Shown piece after piece: positions 53,760-62,361 of a stretch of DNA of 64,000 nucleotides (positions are counted from its first letter, which is position 1; each line of letters starts with the position of its first letter). Location: the NCBI GenBank assembly GCA_050290265.1, contig JBNKHI010000004.1, positions 62,001-126,000 of the forward strand, written 5' to 3'. The notes under the pieces were generated by a model, which saw only the letters and a list, made by a program, of their open reading frames with translations, had not been told where the DNA came from and ran no database searches. A program made the translations under genes and the position numbers. This DNA is from JBNKFV01 sp050290265 (lineage in GTDB: Bacteria; Pseudomonadota; Gammaproteobacteria; Pseudomonadales; Cellvibrionaceae).

Positions 53760-54785
53760 TTAACTCCGTAATCCTGGTTCTCGCTCGAGCAAGTCGAGCG
53801 CCGCTTGATAACCTACATTGCGCAGGTATTCCTGATTGGAATAAGACCAGTCAACTAATTGTGGTATGCGCTCCTCATCAATATCATAGTCCATTCGGCA
53901 AATGTTCATGTGTCCGTCGCGATTATACTCCAGTTCAAAAAGCCGCATGTCATCCTCTGCAATTGTCGCGAGAGGAAAGAACATTGATAGCAGCCAGGTA
54001 TCCCAAAGATTCTTGCCCTCGCGCATGAAGAACTCTTTCTTAAGAATATTGATGGGCACGACATAATCGAAAGCTTCGCCATCTTTACGCTCGTCTATCA
54101 GCATGCCCTTAAAATTTAGAACATCGAAGTACGCAGCTTCAGCATAGGTATCGCCGTTTATTTTTTTAGGTACAAATAAAAAGGGTAGTGACGCTCCGGC
54201 TAATATATGGTCAACCGTGATGTCATTTTCATGAATATTTTCCACCCGCTTTTTGCTTAGATTTAATACGTTGATATATACCTCTTCTGGCGAGGCGCGA
54301 ACCTGGTCTAAATCAAGAAACAGGTCAAGTAATGATGAAATGCGCGATAGGCCCTCACTTTTTGGTGTGAAATCCATCATGGCGCCTGCCTGACCCCAAA
54401 AGAAAAAGGCATCTCTTGCCATTCGTTCGATGTTATTTTGCGGATGTGCGAGAGCTGGAAACATCTTCATCGCTTTTCGTGCCCAGTTGTCCCAGAGTTG
54501 ATTGGTAGGGCCATGGTTTTTGTTGTATGCGACGAAATTAACGGGAAACATCTGGTATAGAAGGTCGTTGATACCTGCGTATTTCCAAAATGCCTCCATG
54601 GTTTCAATGCGTTCCTCTTTGGTGGCTTTAGAAGTAAAAACTGTCGCAATGATTGACCCAATACTATTACCAGCAATTAGGTCAAACCTGACATTCTGTT
54701 CTTCAAACGCAATTAATGCTCCAACCTCTAAAGCTCCCAGAGGTCCACCACCACCCAATATCAATGCTTTGTTAGCCACTTCCAT
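53760..54785 (-). CDS. Patatin-like phospholipase with altered catalytic dyad
   Basis: 341 residues. The oxyanion loop LILGGGGPLGALEVGAL (~8-24) and nucleophile elbow GNSIGS (S41) are those of patatin lipid acyl hydrolases. The second dyad motif, normally DG(G/A), is replaced: after ILAGASLPFLFVPKKINGDT the sequence reads YAEAAYFD (E216-A217-A218), so the usual aspartate is lost or shifted. ATG 54785 lies one base after AAGGAG; GTG 54779 has better spacing and may be the real start. It is the first gene of a unit with the hybrid kinase. Lipase activity is uncertain. Confidence 0.85.
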   Translation of the reverse strand: MEVANKALILGGGGPLGALEVGALIAFEEQNVRFDLIAGNSIGSIIATVFTSKATKEERIETMEAFWKYAGINDLLYQMFPVNFVAYNKNHGPTNQLWDNWARKAMKMFPALAHPQNNIERMARDAFFFWGQAGAMMDFTPKSEGLSRISSLLDLFLDLDQVRASPEEVYINVLNLSKKRVENIHENDITVDHILAGASLPFLFVPKKINGDTYAEAAYFDVLNFKGMLIDERKDGEAFDYVVPINILKKEFFMREGKNLWDTWLLSMFFPLATIAEDDMRLFELEYNRDGHMNICRMDYDIDEERIPQLVDWSYSNQEYLRNVGYQAALDLLEREPGLRS

Positions 54786-54996
54786 GCTCCTTTTGATAGA
54801 AAATTCAACTTCTTAACTTGTTGTTACGGTACCTAAGTATAGATTGCAATCTGCCTGCGCGTTCGGCCAAGAGCCGTTATAACTTTTCACCGAGACTTTA
54901 CTGTGACAAAAGCCGTGCCAATTTCAAGAGGTGGCGGGTTAGACCGCCAGACTAGGGGTTATGGGGCATTGGGCGTCATTGTTTAGCTTGCCTACA

Positions 54997-55584
54997 TTAG
55001 CCGCGAATGTGGGTACTGGCATCGTAGGGGTTTTTGGGCAAGAGCTTAGCAATAGCCTCAGCATTCTCCTCATAAACTTTCGATACGTCTGGTAGTAAGC
55101 CTACTTCCATCCGCCTTGATAGCATTGTGATCGGGAATAAGCAATTCTCTGAATTAGGGATACAAACCGCCCGTGAGCGTCCGAACTTGTCTTCAAATAT
55201 GGTCCACTGCAGCCCCAGTTCATGTACAAATATGTCGCCAAGAACGACGCCCAAAGCCTGTAGTTTAATGCGCTCGTCTTTTTTAATCAGACTCCGGTAA
55301 ACGATACGTTGTAGGGTTTCCAGGTCTTTTTTGTTGCCCTGCAATTGGGTGCCTAGTTGCAGTCGGGCGATATCATCGATAAGTTCACGCTGCTTAACCA
55401 TATGGTTGTTGTCCATCCAGCTGAGTTCAGAAAAAGTGATATCTTTCTTTGGTTCCTGAGCGTGAACACCTGCACTATTTAAAGCGACTAAGGTAAGGCT
55501 AATCATTACCAGTTTGTGAACGCAGTTTCGGAATAGGTTGTTAAATGATTGAGCTAACTGATTAATAAATGCGCAATTGGTCAT
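54997..55584 (-). CDS. Secreted DUF3806-like protein
   Basis: 195 residues. An N-terminal hydrophobic segment (~23-42, LVMISLTLVALNSAGVHAQE) is a signal peptide ending in an AxA-like VHA-Q site; the preceding 20 residues make it longer than usual, so translation may start at a downstream ATG (MISLTLVA). The mature part is helical, then LQALGVVLGDIFVHELGLQW and RAVCIPNSENCLFPITMLSR, which resembles DUF3806. Function unknown; periplasmic by signal. It is oriented with the patatin-kinase pair, 211 nt upstream, and diverges from yejK. Confidence 0.72.
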   Translation of the reverse strand: MTNCAFINQLAQSFNNLFRNCVHKLVMISLTLVALNSAGVHAQEPKKDITFSELSWMDNNHMVKQRELIDDIARLQLGTQLQGNKKDLETLQRIVYRSLIKKDERIKLQALGVVLGDIFVHELGLQWTIFEDKFGRSRAVCIPNSENCLFPITMLSRRMEVGLLPDVSKVYEENAEAIAKLLPKNPYDASTHIRG

Positions 55585-55815
55585 GGTGTAGTCTATCGGC
55601 TCGTTAAATATGTGACTAAGAGAGCGCCATTATAGCCAGATCAGCTTACGGCACTAGCCTATGAGACTTTTAAGCCTTGCAGTGGTTCCATTGGGATAAT
55701 TAGCCATGGCTTTTTCATATGTTGCGAAGGTATCGAAGATTTTATAGATACCACTATAATGCTCACTGTTTTGGCACTCTAGTGCGCAGTATTGGTGCAA
55801 ATTGGGAAAAAATAT

Positions 55816-56820
55816 ATGTCGTTGAAAACCTGGATCGTTCATGGGATTGATTTTGCTGGCCCAGAAGGCGACGTCCATATCCAAGAAGCTAATGAAGCTC
55901 TCCCGTTAAATGGTGTGATTGAAGAGTTGTTTCAAGCCTTAAAAACGCGCTATGTCACTAAGCCCAGCAAGCGCTATGGTAAATTTTCTGATGAGATTGG
56001 TAACGCGCCATTTCCTCAGTGGCTAAATCAGTACCGCAATGAGCAAATGAGCTTCGTTTCGATGACACAGAAGTTTCTCGCCCATTGGCGCCAATTACTT
56101 GATCAGCAGGACTGCCAGATCAATGGGCATATTGTATTTTGTCATGAGAGTGTCGTAGAAGCTGATTTTCTCTATATCTTCGTAATTCAGCATGCCGCTG
56201 GTATCTATATAGACAACCAATTAACCGCCAACGATTGCCTTTACATCGATACACAAGGGTTGGATTTGGCTGTAAAGATTAATTTGAGTGCTGTTAATGG
56301 GGATGATGACGCTTGTATTTCGCTATTGTTTCGTCGCGGTGACAAGGTGTTGACTGATACGTTTCAAGAGGCCGTAGGATTTGCTGACCCACTGGATACG
56401 GTTGCTCAGACTAAGGTTTTTATTGAATCAGTTTCCCGGTACACGGACACTCTGGGTAGTGATGAGGTTGCGCAGGAAACGAAAAACCGTATTGTTGATT
56501 ACTGTGTTGAGCAAGACAAAGCCGGTGAGCCGGTGCGGTTTGAGGATTTGTCAGTGCATGTGAATGCAGATTCTCCCGAGGCGTTTAGTCAATATATTGA
56601 ACAAGCCCCTGGGCTGGATAGAAAGCAATTAATTCCAGATCGTAAACAGTTACGCCAATTTGTGCGTATCAGTGGACGGAATGAAAATGTAAGCTTAAGT
56701 TTTACATCTGATTGCCTTGGCGAGTCCGTTGTTTTTGATCAGGAAAACGATACGTTAACGCTGCGTCAAATCCCACTGGGAGTCAAAGCTAGACTTCTGG
56801 AACTACTGAACGGGAAATAG
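55816..56820 (+). CDS. yejK: Nucleoid-associated protein YejK (NdpA family)
   Basis: 334 residues, one less than E. coli YejK. I start at ATG 55816 rather than eight codons earlier because MSLKTWIVHGID matches the family start. Other landmarks are FQALKTRYVTKPSKRYGKF, GHIVFCHESVVEADFLYIFV and the conserved C-terminal SLSFTSDCLGESVVFDQEND. NdpA proteins associate with the nucleoid and have been linked to chromosome organisation and topoisomerase inhibition. Followed 37 nt later by the AsmA-like gene. Confidence 0.94.
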   Translation: MSLKTWIVHGIDFAGPEGDVHIQEANEALPLNGVIEELFQALKTRYVTKPSKRYGKFSDEIGNAPFPQWLNQYRNEQMSFVSMTQKFLAHWRQLLDQQDCQINGHIVFCHESVVEADFLYIFVIQHAAGIYIDNQLTANDCLYIDTQGLDLAVKINLSAVNGDDDACISLLFRRGDKVLTDTFQEAVGFADPLDTVAQTKVFIESVSRYTDTLGSDEVAQETKNRIVDYCVEQDKAGEPVRFEDLSVHVNADSPEAFSQYIEQAPGLDRKQLIPDRKQLRQFVRISGRNENVSLSFTSDCLGESVVFDQENDTLTLRQIPLGVKARLLELLNGK

Positions 56821-56857
56821 CTCCAATTTACCTATGTAATGAAAAGGATATTGTCTG

Positions 56858-57640
56858 ATGAAGCTTATCAAATATTTATTAATTGTTATTTGCTTGTTGA
56901 TTGTAGTGATCGGCGGTGTGATTTATTGGGGTTTGAGTGATATTAACAATATTGTCAAGAAAACCGTGGAGACGGTTGGGCCTCAAGTTACCCATACCAG
57001 CGTGCAACTGGGCTCTGCAGATATCCATCTCACAGAGGGCCGCGGTGAGCTACTGGGACTTGCCGTTGGGAACCCTGAAGGCTTTTCAAATAACAAGCTA
57101 TTTTCTATTGATAGCGTCGTGTTAGACGTTGATCCGAGCTCGTTTCTAAACGGCGTTATTGTCATTGATGAAATAACACTGGATGGAGCGAAGCTACTTG
57201 CAGAGCATAAAAACTTGGCGGAAACCAATTTGCAAGCTCTGCTGAATGGTATGCAGGGGTCCTCTACCGAAACGACCAGTTCTGGCAGTGACGGTGCCGA
57301 GAGTAATATTCGTCTCGCCGTGAAGAAGCTGCGCGTCATCAATAATGAGGTGACGTTGGTTTCTGAAAAACTGGGTAATTACACGCTGACTTTACCGCCC
57401 ATTGAGCAGAATAGCATTGGCGACCCGGCAGTGGGTTTGACACCAGATGCGTTGGGGCGAGCTATTTTGAAGCCTATCTTACGCAACGCTGAAAAAGCGG
57501 TTAAGGCAAAACTCAAGGAACTGGCTAAGGCTGAGGTAACCGACAAGGCTGAAAGTAAATTAAAAGAAAAACTTAACGATAGTGTTTCCGAGGAAGATCA
57601 GCAAAAACTAAAGGATTTAAAAGGGCTCTTTGGTAAGTAG
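56858..57640 (+). CDS. AsmA-like membrane-anchored protein
   Basis: 260 residues. One N-terminal membrane helix (~4-24, IKYLLIVICLLIVVIGGVIY) precedes a periplasmic beta-rich region (~40-130) with AsmA/DUF748-like pattern: SADIHLTEGRGELLGLAVGN, FSIDSVVLDVDPSSFL and IVIDEITLDGAKLLAE. The C-terminal ~70 residues are a charged lysine/glutamate helix (AEKAVKAKLKELAKAEVTDK). AsmA-type proteins help lipid transfer or outer-membrane assembly; the short length makes this a reduced member. Converges on the acyltransferase gene with a 5-bp gap. Confidence 0.72.
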   Translation: MKLIKYLLIVICLLIVVIGGVIYWGLSDINNIVKKTVETVGPQVTHTSVQLGSADIHLTEGRGELLGLAVGNPEGFSNNKLFSIDSVVLDVDPSSFLNGVIVIDEITLDGAKLLAEHKNLAETNLQALLNGMQGSSTETTSSGSDGAESNIRLAVKKLRVINNEVTLVSEKLGNYTLTLPPIEQNSIGDPAVGLTPDALGRAILKPILRNAEKAVKAKLKELAKAEVTDKAESKLKEKLNDSVSEEDQQKLKDLKGLFGK

Positions 57641-57645
57641 TCCAG

Positions 57646-58248
57646 TTATTTTCGATGGCCAATACGAGTGGCTGGGTTTCCGGCCACTACCGTATTGGGC
57701 AGCACGTCTTTGGTAACAACGCTGCCCATACCGATAACGACGCCATCTCCAATGGTGACGCCATCGGTAATACAAACATTCGCACCGATCCAGACATCGC
57801 TACCGATGACAATACCCGTTGACTTGACTGGCTGCCGGTAGATTTCTTGCTCAAGCTTACGCCCGTGGTTGAATGCATAAATATTACTGCCAGGGCCAAT
57901 CCGCGTTCCGTTACCAATACTAATGCCCGCGCTACCACCGTCAAGTCTAGCACCTTGGTTTATGCCAACTTGATTACCAATGCGCAATGGGCCATGCAGG
58001 AAAACATTTGCCGCGATTTGGGTGTTGTTGCCAATAGTAATAGGGCGGCCTGGTTCGGCAAATATGGCGGCTTCAGGTGCTAGAAAGCAATTTTGGCCGA
58101 AACTAACGGTTTCCAGTGCCGACAAGTCCGTTTGAACCTGAGTTTGCCACTCGTCAGCCCAGAGTTTGTGATTGGGCTTTAGGCTGTAATATAGCCACGG
58201 CATGAAACTTAGCCGTTTTTTATGCTGTTGGCGGAAATAATCATTCAT
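57646..58248 (-). CDS. Hexapeptide-repeat (left-handed beta-helix) acyltransferase
   Basis: 200 residues. The C-terminal two thirds are hexapeptide repeats ([LIV]-G-x4): ITIGNNTQIAANVFLHGPLR, IGNGTRIGPGSNIYAFNHGR and VIGSDVWIGANVCITDGVTI. The histidine of AFNHGR is at the position of the catalytic base of maltose/galactoside O-acetyltransferases. The terminal VVAGNPATRIG is also characteristic. It probably acetylates a sugar or glycan; acceptor unknown. It is a single gene preceded by a 494-bp non-coding stretch. Confidence 0.88.
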   Translation of the reverse strand: MNDYFRQQHKKRLSFMPWLYYSLKPNHKLWADEWQTQVQTDLSALETVSFGQNCFLAPEAAIFAEPGRPITIGNNTQIAANVFLHGPLRIGNQVGINQGARLDGGSAGISIGNGTRIGPGSNIYAFNHGRKLEQEIYRQPVKSTGIVIGSDVWIGANVCITDGVTIGDGVVIGMGSVVTKDVLPNTVVAGNPATRIGHRK

Positions 58249-58742
58249 GAGGCAATACGTGCGGAAAAGTTTGAGTAACGTTGCCGGCTAAGTGTATACA
58301 AAACAAAAGAATGATATAAGCACTAAGGTGTTGCCGTGATATTGGCAGGTTCGGTGGGAGTAAAGAGAAAAAGCGCCCGCTTAACTTAGCAAATGGAAAG
58401 GTCTGTTACGCAGGTGTTTATAGTTCAGACCGGGCTAATAGTCTGCTAACACCTTCTACAGTGAAACTGGTGACCAGCTTCGTCTCTGCTCCCTTGGCAG
58501 GAATGCTCTAAGTCTTGCGGGCGCCTGATAAGAGTATAGTCATCTGCGTTTATTGCGCTAGTCTATGTAACGAATTTTTTGGACTGAGAATGGATTTTTT
58601 TATACAAGATTATTCATTGCTTTCGCCCAAGAGAATGAGCTGAAAAATAATCATACTAAACAGCTGTAATGTTTTAGATAATTCTTCACCGGTTTTACTC
58701 TGGTATAAAGAATTTTTGCAGACGATAGGAACGCGAAAATAG
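58249..58742. other. Intergenic region, 494 bp
   Basis: Between the acyltransferase gene (minus) and the pseudouridine synthase gene (plus). It should hold divergent promoters, but no convincing -35/-10 pair, RNA gene, terminator or decayed gene could be recognised. The right part is AT-rich (58560-58700) with only very short reading frames. Confidence 0.35.
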
Positions 58743-59429
58743 ATGTTGCAAGTCATAGCTGATGAACGTGAATTTGTTGTTGTGTATAAGCCCGCTAATG
58801 TGGATTTTCATGCTGACCAAGGTGTCCCCGGTTTTTTTCTGCAGGCGCAAGTTCAACTTGGATGCAAACTATTTCCCGTTCATCGACTCGATAAGGTGAC
58901 TTCTGGCTTGGTTGTGCTTGCAAAAAGTGCGAGCACTGCGGCCTCTTTGGGTAATTTATTTGCGCAACATCAAGTCCAGAAACTGTATTTGGCGATAGCG
59001 TCTAAAAAGCCAAAGAAAAAACAGGGAGCGCTCATTGGTGATATGGAACGATCGCGCCGTAGTAGCTGGAAGCTGCTTAACAGTCGCGCTAATCCAGCCA
59101 TTACTCAGTTTTTTTCATGGTCAATGGTGCCTGGGTTGCGGATGTACGTGTTGCGGCCCCATACCGGTAAAACTCACCAATTGCGTGTTGCGCTTAAAAG
59201 TGTGGGAGTACCTATTCTGGGGGATGATTTATATGGCGGTGACGCCGCCGATAGAACCTATTTGCATGCCTACCAGTTGGTCTTTACTTTGGAAGGGAGG
59301 GTGTATGAATTTTGTATCCTGCCGCAAGAAGGTGAGTTCTTTCAAAAACCAGAGTTTTATCAGCTACTGAAGCAAGTAGGGCCCTTGAGCAACCTATCCT
59401 GGCCTTCTGTCTATGGTTCCGGGAGCTAG
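58743..59429 (+). CDS. RluA-type pseudouridine synthase (TIGR01621-like)
   Basis: 228 residues. The catalytic motif HRLDKVTSGLVVLAKS has the essential aspartate D50; FVVVYKPANVDFHADQG is the KP-x-G/N block, and HTGKTHQLRVALKSVGVPIL is the RNA-binding RTGRxHQLR segment, with K in place of R. There is no N-terminal S4 domain, as in the short RluA group. It isomerises uridine in an RNA; the target site cannot be assigned. Its stop is 5 nt before the S33 peptidase start, so both are in one operon. Confidence 0.9.
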   Translation: MLQVIADEREFVVVYKPANVDFHADQGVPGFFLQAQVQLGCKLFPVHRLDKVTSGLVVLAKSASTAASLGNLFAQHQVQKLYLAIASKKPKKKQGALIGDMERSRRSSWKLLNSRANPAITQFFSWSMVPGLRMYVLRPHTGKTHQLRVALKSVGVPILGDDLYGGDAADRTYLHAYQLVFTLEGRVYEFCILPQEGEFFQKPEFYQLLKQVGPLSNLSWPSVYGSGS

Positions 59430-59434
59430 TATTA

Positions 59435-61009
59435 ATGGCCAATATTGGATTGTACTCCGCTAGTTGGGTGTTGTTGGTAGGGCTTTGCATATCAGGCTTA
59501 ACAGCTTGCGATCGTCAGGCCGAACATCTCGCAGATACTGTGGCACGTTCGGAAGTCGAGCCTTCGCCAGTCACTTCATCCCAGGCGCTTAACCGTGTTG
59601 AATTGGGTCTGTGTTGGTTTGAGTTGCCAGCAGAACGTTTGGTTGAGTGTGGACACTACCGTCCCAAAGATTTCGACAAGGCTGAGTTGCCATTTGTCAT
59701 TTTGCGCAATAACCGCTCACATAAGACCTCAGGTGTCATTATGTATCTGCCCGGTGGTCCGGGTAGTAGTAGTTATTTGACAGAGGAGGGCATCAAATAT
59801 TGGTCAAACTGGTATGAACAGTCGCAATTACAACTAGATTTAGTTTTAGTCGATCGGCGAGGAGTTGGTTTGGCAACCCCTTATTGGTCGTGTAGTGATT
59901 ACGACAGATTTAGTCGCCAGGTGCTTGCCCGAGATTTAACCTTGGCAGAGGAAATGGCCGCAGGTTATAAAGTTGTTGAAGATTGCTACCCAGGGTTGAG
60001 GCAGGCTGGCTACGCCAGTGAGCTATTTTCTACCCGACAAAGTGCTGCAGATATCGGCGCTTTACTAACCAGTCTGGACTATAGCCAATGGAATTTATTG
60101 GGTGTTTCGTACGGCACTCGGCTGGCGTTGGCAGTGGCCGAAAGCTACCCAGAGAATGTGTCTTCGCTGGTGTTGGACTCGCTTTACACCCCCGAGCAAG
60201 GGCAGCTAACAGATTGGCCTGAAATTCTCGATGGTGCCTTTCATCGGTTTTTTGGGGCCTGCGAAAGTTTTTCCGATTGTGAGAGTCCACAGGCTATTCA
60301 GGCGATCTTTTGGCAAGTGTTGCACCAGTTAAAGCAAGCCCCCGTTTCGATTACTGTGCCCAGTTGGTATTCCGACGCGCCCTATCATGTGCTGGTTAAT
60401 GATCAACGCTTGTTGGGAATTATCTTTGGCAGCCTATACGACCGCTATCTTTATCCCGATATTATTAAAGCCTTAAATGAGTTAGTGCAATATCGAACCA
60501 GTAGTTTGTCCCAATTAGTTGAGACGTATGTTAATAACGCATTCGACCCATCGTTTAATGACTGGGTATTTTACGCAGTAGAATGCCGTGATAATCCCCG
60601 TGTAACAGCCGATAGGTATAGAGAAGCTGTTCTGCGCTTTCCTAAATGGCGTGTTTATACTGAGTCTTTGCAGGAATATGATATCTGTAATCTAATTGAT
60701 CCCAATGGACTAAAAGGCAATTTTAATGGCGAGCGGGATAGCGTCGATGAAACGGCTATCTTTGATATTCCGGTGCTGCTACTTGCCGGTGAACTAGATC
60801 CTATTACACCTGCTGCTGCGGCTAAAACAGTGTTGCAAAAGTTTGGAACTGCGCAGGGGGTTTTTGTTCGTGACTATGGGCATGCTATAGAAAGCTCATT
60901 GCCGTGTGGGCCGGAATTGGTTGGCGGCTTTATTTTGCACCCCCACACTGAGGTTAATGTTATGTGCGCAGAGGCTGAAGTAATAATAAATGCGGGGAGG
61001 GAAAAGTAA
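59435..61009 (+). CDS. Alpha/beta hydrolase lipoprotein, S33/TAP-like peptidase
   Basis: 524 residues. The N-terminus is a lipoprotein signal with lipobox LTAC (C25) followed by Asp at +2, the inner-membrane retention signal in enteric bacteria. The alpha/beta-hydrolase core has YLPGGPGSSS (oxyanion), VLVDRRGVGLATP, nucleophile S225 in GVSYGTR, D455 in GELDPITP and H483 in DYGHAIES. The split layout with a large lid (~240-420) is that of tripeptidyl aminopeptidase/prolyl aminopeptidase relatives. It likely trims peptides at the periplasmic membrane face; the substrate is inferred. A terminator overlaps the stop. Confidence 0.9.
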   Translation: MANIGLYSASWVLLVGLCISGLTACDRQAEHLADTVARSEVEPSPVTSSQALNRVELGLCWFELPAERLVECGHYRPKDFDKAELPFVILRNNRSHKTSGVIMYLPGGPGSSSYLTEEGIKYWSNWYEQSQLQLDLVLVDRRGVGLATPYWSCSDYDRFSRQVLARDLTLAEEMAAGYKVVEDCYPGLRQAGYASELFSTRQSAADIGALLTSLDYSQWNLLGVSYGTRLALAVAESYPENVSSLVLDSLYTPEQGQLTDWPEILDGAFHRFFGACESFSDCESPQAIQAIFWQVLHQLKQAPVSITVPSWYSDAPYHVLVNDQRLLGIIFGSLYDRYLYPDIIKALNELVQYRTSSLSQLVETYVNNAFDPSFNDWVFYAVECRDNPRVTADRYREAVLRFPKWRVYTESLQEYDICNLIDPNGLKGNFNGERDSVDETAIFDIPVLLLAGELDPITPAAAAKTVLQKFGTAQGVFVRDYGHAIESSLPCGPELVGGFILHPHTEVNVMCAEAEVIINAGREK

Positions 61010-61042
61010 AAAACTGCAGTCGATTTACGGCTTGCAGTTTTT
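61009..61042 (+). terminator. Rho-independent terminator overlapping the S33 peptidase stop codon
   Basis: AAAAACTGCA (61009-61018) pairs with TGCAGTTTTT (61033-61042) around a 14-nt loop; the 3' arm ends in five Ts. The first base is the last base of the stop codon. Confidence 0.8.
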
Positions 61043-61160
61043 AGGTTTTATCAACAGCTATAAACATTATCTATGTTAAGAACCTGCGACCGGTGGTTTT
61101 AATAGCTATCGTTTAACAGTGCTTAAAAAAAGTATTTATACTTAATTGAGGCCTATCAAT

Positions 61161-61442
61161 TTACTCATATAGGCACAGATATGCGCTTTCGACATCTGCC
61201 TTGCACTGAAAAACTACGTTGGCAGGTACAATGAAGCTTTCACCGGCTTTAAACGTTTGCCAATCGTCGGACTCTGGCAGTTTTACCGTTAATGAACCAC
61301 TGGTAACTTGCATCGTTTCTTTTTTACTGGTTGAAAACTCATAGTCACCCTTGGCCATCACGCCAACGGTTGCAGGGAGGGTTTCTGTTTGAAAGGCGAT
61401 GGAAACCACTTTACCATCAAAGTATTCATTAGATTTAAACAT
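61161..61442 (-). CDS. ppnP: Pyrimidine/purine nucleoside phosphorylase PpnP
   Basis: 93 residues, a small cupin. MFKSNEYFDGKVVSIAFQTE, VGVMAKGDYEFSTSKKETMQ, VTSGSLTVKLP and GESFIVPANVVFQCKAD cover the entire conserved length of E. coli PpnP (94 residues). It phosphorolyses a broad range of nucleosides to base and ribose-1-phosphate. AGGAGC lies seven bases ahead of the ATG. It is a single gene divergent from the spermidine-synthase-like gene. Confidence 0.95.
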   Translation of the reverse strand: MFKSNEYFDGKVVSIAFQTETLPATVGVMAKGDYEFSTSKKETMQVTSGSLTVKLPESDDWQTFKAGESFIVPANVVFQCKADVESAYLCLYE

Positions 61443-61573
61443 TGCTTTGCTCCTATAAAAACGCTAGGCATTATAATGTTTTGCTACACGCTTCGCTAAT
61501 GATTTTAGGTCTGTGTCTAAATTCTTAGGAGTGCCGGGCTACGTTTAAATTTTTTCATACGAGTTGACTCTTA

Positions 61574-62332
61574 ATGGCTATCCTTTGGCAAAAAAAGGTT
61601 AATGGTACACACTACAAGGTTGTTGCTGCCGGTGCTTCACATCGGTTGTATACCAACGATGTTTTTCACAGTGAATATAATTCTAAGTACTTGTTTAACG
61701 GTGGTATTTGGGACTTGTTGGTGGGGCCAGCCTTGTTGCTGCGGCAGCAACGCTTTTTGCGGGTACTTGTATTAGGCGTTGGTGGTGGGGCGGTTGTTAA
61801 CGTCCTTGCTAAGGTCTTTAAGCCAATGCTCACGGTGGGGCTTGAGCTGGATGCTACACATATCATGGTGGCAAAAAAGTATTTCCAACTGCAAAGCCGA
61901 AACACCTTGTTATTGAATGTTGATGCTATTACATGGCTAGAGAACTATCGTGGTCCAGCTTTTGATATCGTCATTGATGACTTGTTTGGTGAAGTAGATG
62001 GTGAGCCAGCAAGGGCTGTTGATGTCGATGAAGTTTGGCTTAAAAGACTAAGGAGAGTCGTCAGTAACGGTGGTGTGCTGGTGGTAAATTTTGACGATGC
62101 TACGCATTTTCGCGAGTCTGCTTTTGTATCACCCGTACACTTAGACGGCTGTTCAGGATCTCAATTTACGTTGTCATTGCCAGACTATGAAAATGTTATA
62201 GCGGTCGATTATGGGGCCAATGCACTGGCATGTGAGGAGAATGAATTTCCTGTAGCATTCAATTCGGTGTTGCGTGCCCAGTCCTCCAAAGTCAATAGTG
62301 TTGACGTTCGCCATTTGTCTGAATGGCGTTAG
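61574..62332 (+). CDS. Spermidine-synthase-like class I SAM-fold protein
   Basis: 252 residues. The nucleotide loop VLVLGVGGGAVVNVLAKVFK (~63-82) is followed by the acidic ELDATHIMVAKKYF and the IDDLFGE segment at the usual position of the catalytic aspartates in polyamine synthases. The N-terminal beta-strand domain is shorter than in SpeE and some active-site positions are not recognisable, so it may be a methyltransferase-like relative rather than a true spermidine synthase. It stands alone between ppnP (divergent) and rsmC (convergent). Confidence 0.78.
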   Translation: MAILWQKKVNGTHYKVVAAGASHRLYTNDVFHSEYNSKYLFNGGIWDLLVGPALLLRQQRFLRVLVLGVGGGAVVNVLAKVFKPMLTVGLELDATHIMVAKKYFQLQSRNTLLLNVDAITWLENYRGPAFDIVIDDLFGEVDGEPARAVDVDEVWLKRLRRVVSNGGVLVVNFDDATHFRESAFVSPVHLDGCSGSQFTLSLPDYENVIAVDYGANALACEENEFPVAFNSVLRAQSSKVNSVDVRHLSEWR

Positions 62333-62361
62333 TTGTACTGCTGGTATTATTTTATAGTTGC

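Noticed and set aside
55654..55884. 76-codon minus-strand frame ahead of yejK
   Set aside because: It overlaps the yejK start antisense and shows no ribosome site or known motif.
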